Below, piece by piece: positions 5,227-6,618 of a stretch of 6,618 nucleotides of DNA (positions are counted from its first letter, which is position 1; each line of letters begins with the position of its first letter). The DNA lies in the NCBI GenBank assembly GCA_030699515.1, contig JAUYME010000063.1:1-6618 (forward strand), written 5' to 3'. This DNA comes from a bacterium (GTDB lineage: Bacteria > Patescibacteriota > Minisyncoccia > UBA6257 > 1-14-0-10-44-23). Both the position numbers and the translations under genes were made by a program. The notes beneath the pieces were generated by a model. It did no database searches. It saw only the letters and a program-made list of their open reading frames with translations, and was not told the origin of the DNA.

Positions 5227-5358
5227 AATTGACCTAATTGACCTAATTGCTCTAATTGACCTAAATAAATCCGAATGTCTAATGGGGAATGTCTAAATTG
5301 GGCTTTGGAGATTGGGTATTTTTTAGATTAATTAGGTTAATTAGAGCTTAGAGCAATT
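5227..5358. repeat. 9-base tandem repeats facing degenerate inverted copies, groES-groEL spacer
   Basis: Four consecutive nonamers occur at 5227-5262: AATTGACCT twice, AATTGCTCT, AATTGACCT. At 5325-5358 the opposite strand carries degenerate units (AGATTAATT, AGGTTAATT, a shortened AGAGCTT, and AGAGCAATT), so the two arms can pair as a long imperfect hairpin. In the loop, GAATGTCTAA occurs twice (5273-5282 and 5287-5296). The structure fills most of the groES-groEL spacer and would be present in a groESL transcript. It could slow or end transcription, process the mRNA, or be neutral repeat DNA. Confidence 0.7.
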
Positions 5359-5366
5359 GTAATAAT

Positions 5367-5657
5367 TTAATTATAAATTATTGCTACTATGTCTTCCTCA
5401 TCGGCGACCAGATACTTCTTCCCCTCCAACTCTATCTCGTCCGGCCCGTATTTTTTGTATAAAACAGTGTCGCCAATTTTGACGTTCATTTTCATTCTTT
5501 TGCCGCTATCGTCTAGCTTGCCCGGCCCAACGGCAATAACCTTGCCCATTTGGGGCTTTTCTTGGCCTTCTTTTGGTAAAACAATTCCAGAGGCAGTTTC
5601 ATGCTCTGCCTCTATTGCTTCTATAAATACTCTGTTTGAAAGTGGTTGTAATTTCAT
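5367..5657 (-). CDS. groES: co-chaperonin GroES (Hsp10)
   Basis: GroES is the heptameric lid of the GroEL folding chamber. The 96-residue length is standard. The N-terminal MKLQPLSNRVFIEAIE strand, the mobile loop (about 18-33, EHETASGIVLPKEGQE, with the GroEL-contacting Gly-Ile-Val-Leu at 24-27), the roof-region stretch GKVIAVGPGK (38-47), and the C-terminal GDTVLYKKYG and EDIVAIIYN are all present. The gene is upstream of groEL in the usual order. The start ATG is preceded by AAAAA and an octamer-repeat leader rather than a Shine-Dalgarno. A sigma70-like promoter lies about 60-90 bases upstream. No CIRCE inverted repeat (TTAGCACTC...GAGTGCTAA) is visible, so HrcA control is not supported. 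Confidence 0.99.
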   Translation of the reverse strand: MKLQPLSNRVFIEAIEAEHETASGIVLPKEGQEKPQMGKVIAVGPGKLDDSGKRMKMNVKIGDTVLYKKYGPDEIELEGKKYLVADEEDIVAIIYN

Positions 5658-5660
5658 TTT

Positions 5661-5699
5661 TTAGACTATTAGATTATTAGATCTTAGACAATAGACTAA
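5661..5699 (-). repeat. octamer repeats in the groES leader
   Basis: The plus strand reads TTAGACTA, TTAGATTA, TTAGATC, TTAGACAA, TAGACTAA in a row. On the mRNA strand CTTAG (5700-5696) and CTAAG (5687-5683) can form a five-base stem. The repeat fills nearly the whole distance between the predicted transcription start and the groES ATG. Confidence 0.6.
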
Positions 5700-5716
5700 G
5701 ACTTTAAAGTGGCAGT

Positions 5717-5745
5717 ATTTTAGCGCAGGCGAACCCAAAAATCAA
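5717..5745 (-). promoter_or_regulatory. sigma70-type promoter of groES(-groEL)
   Basis: The minus strand carries -35 TTGATT (5745-5740), a 17-base spacer, and -10 TAAAAT (5722-5717). Both hexamers are one or two bases from consensus and the spacing is ideal. Transcription would start near 5710, giving a leader of about 50 bases before groES. Confidence 0.72.
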
Positions 5746-5751
5746 GAGAGA

Positions 5752-5773
5752 ATTACATAATTTATTATGTAAT
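5752..5773. promoter_or_regulatory. AT-only perfect palindrome upstream of the groES promoter
   Basis: ATTACATAA-TTTA-TTATGTAAT is a perfect nine-base inverted repeat with a four-base loop. It lies 18 bases past the flavoprotein stop and only 6 bases upstream of the groES -35 element. It could be a weak terminator for the flavoprotein gene, or an operator for a dimeric regulator of groESL. The stem has only one G-C pair per arm, and the sequence after it (TCTCTCTTGATTTTT) is only partly T-rich, so the operator reading is at least as plausible. Confidence 0.5.
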
Positions 5774-5791
5774 ATATTATATAATTCTTAT

Positions 5792-6618
5792 TTAGTTGTG
5801 GGCTTCAAAAGCTCCCTGAGTGTGCAGGTACTCGTAAATGCTTAAGATTGCCTTTACCGCGTCGCCAGCTGAAATGTTGTTTTGTTTGTACAAAACATCG
5901 GAGACGTCGCCGGCAGCCCAGATTCCCTCGCAAGAACTTTTTTGGGTTTTGTGGTCTACAATTACTTCTCCTCTTTCGTTTAAATCTACCAGCCCCTTTA
6001 CCATTCCAGATGTTGGGATAGAGCCAATTTCTACAAAAACTCCTTCTACATCCAGCTCGCTTTCCTGATTGCTTTGATTGTTTACAATTTTAATTTTGTT
6101 AACAAAAGTCTCTCCGTAAATTTCCTTCACTTCTGTGTTGTACATTATCTCTACCTTTGGATGATTTTTTATCTTCTCTTGGGTGGATGGATCGCCCTTT
6201 AGGGTGTCGGAGCGGACCATAAGATAAATTTTTTCTGCATAGGGAATTGAATCTACTACAGCCTCCAGTCCGGCATTACCGCCGCCAACTATGGCTACCT
6301 TCTTATCTTTGAATAACGGTGCATCGCAGGTGCTACAAAATACCACGCCTTTGCCGTCAAACTTATCTTCTCCGGGAATTCCAAGGCGGCGGCGGTGTGA
6401 GCCAACGGTTAGAAGCACTGTTTTGCTTTCGAATTTTTTCCCAGTTTCAGTAGTAACAATAAAATGTCCATTTTTTACCCCAAACTCTCCTTCACGCTCC
6501 ACTTTCTCCACTTTTTCACCCTCTACAATGTCTATATCATCGGCGTAGTTGCGAATGTGGTCTTCAAGCTTCTTTGCTAGCTCTACTCCGGAAATGGCCT
6601 TTGTGCCTATCCAGTTGT
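5792..6618 (-). CDS. trxB: thioredoxin reductase/AhpF-like flavoprotein, 5' end cut by the right edge
   Basis: The reading frame stays open to the window edge, giving 274 residues; about 35-40 N-terminal residues, including the first FAD-binding GxGxxG, are missing. An internal GTG at 6511 is not the true start. Visible landmarks are ISGVELAKKL (FAD-domain side), LLTVGSHRRRLGIPGE, the redox pair CSTC (codons near 6326-6337), the dinucleotide-binding KVAIVGGGNAGLEA just after it, and the C-terminal FAD motif GIWAAGDVSD followed by YKQNNISAGDAVKA. This is the order of the TrxB/AhpF family, which passes electrons from NAD(P)H through FAD to a disulfide partner. The TrxB-type HRRxxxR NADPH-phosphate motif is not seen: the equivalent stretch is MVRSDTLKGD. 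The LYKQNNISAGDA segment resembles AhpF, so the partner and cofactor are uncertain. groES follows from its own promoter. Confidence 0.93.
   Translation of the reverse strand, partial: NWIGTKAISGVELAKKLEDHIRNYADDIDIVEGEKVEKVEREGEFGVKNGHFIVTTETGKKFESKTVLLTVGSHRRRLGIPGEDKFDGKGVVFCSTCDAPLFKDKKVAIVGGGNAGLEAVVDSIPYAEKIYLMVRSDTLKGDPSTQEKIKNHPKVEIMYNTEVKEIYGETFVNKIKIVNNQSNQESELDVEGVFVEIGSIPTSGMVKGLVDLNERGEVIVDHKTQKSSCEGIWAAGDVSDVLYKQNNISAGDAVKAILSIYEYLHTQGAFEAHN

Noticed and set aside
5658..5750. CIRCE operator for HrcA upstream of groES
   Set aside because: No TTAGCACTC-N9-GAGTGCTAA inverted repeat or close variant was found on either strand.

Overview
The window holds nine protein-coding genes and one partial tRNA gene, all on the minus strand. 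Read in the direction of transcription (from high to low coordinates) the order is: a thioredoxin-reductase-like flavoprotein cut by the right edge, groES, groEL, a stand-alone tRNA-binding (MetRS C-terminal type) protein, lemA, two unrecognised four-helix membrane proteins, htpX, a small VanZ/DUF2238-like membrane protein, and the 5' part of tRNA-Ser(GGA) cut by the left edge. The sequence is moderately AT-rich. Most genes lack a clear Shine-Dalgarno sequence, and stops are TAA or TAG only. Gene content, short membrane proteins and word-repeat intergenic DNA suggest a candidate-phylum bacterium of the Patescibacteria (CPR) type. That placement is an inference and rests on no phylogenetic marker test.

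Right part (5178-6618): the redox flavoprotein is followed by an AT-only perfect palindrome, a good sigma70-type promoter (TTGATT-17-TAAAAT), a leader made of TTAGA-type octamers, and groES. A 189-base spacer built from 9-base tandem repeats facing degenerate inverted copies separates groES from groEL. No CIRCE operator (the HrcA site usual for groESL) is visible. Middle (3017-5177): groEL and the small tRNA-binding protein flank a 193-base spacer carrying two dispersed short repeats, a small hairpin and a pyrimidine tract. A strong intrinsic terminator (2982-3017) closes this block.

Left part (1-2980): lemA, two membrane proteins and htpX are packed with gaps of 6 bases or an 8-base overlap, so they almost certainly form one operon for envelope protein quality control. 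The most interesting structure lies just after htpX (509-750). The last 16 codons plus stop of htpX occur three times with a period of 95-96 bases. The two extra copies are each preceded, at exactly the same codon, by a 24-base dispersed repeat. The farthest copy differs from the real tail at 12 of 51 bases yet encodes exactly the same peptide. This looks like the scar of repeated replacement or integration at the 3' end of htpX.

Functional theme: protein folding (GroES/GroEL), thiol redox, and membrane protein turnover (HtpX with LemA) lie next to each other, giving a proteostasis neighbourhood. No CRISPR array, transposase or complete mobile element is visible.
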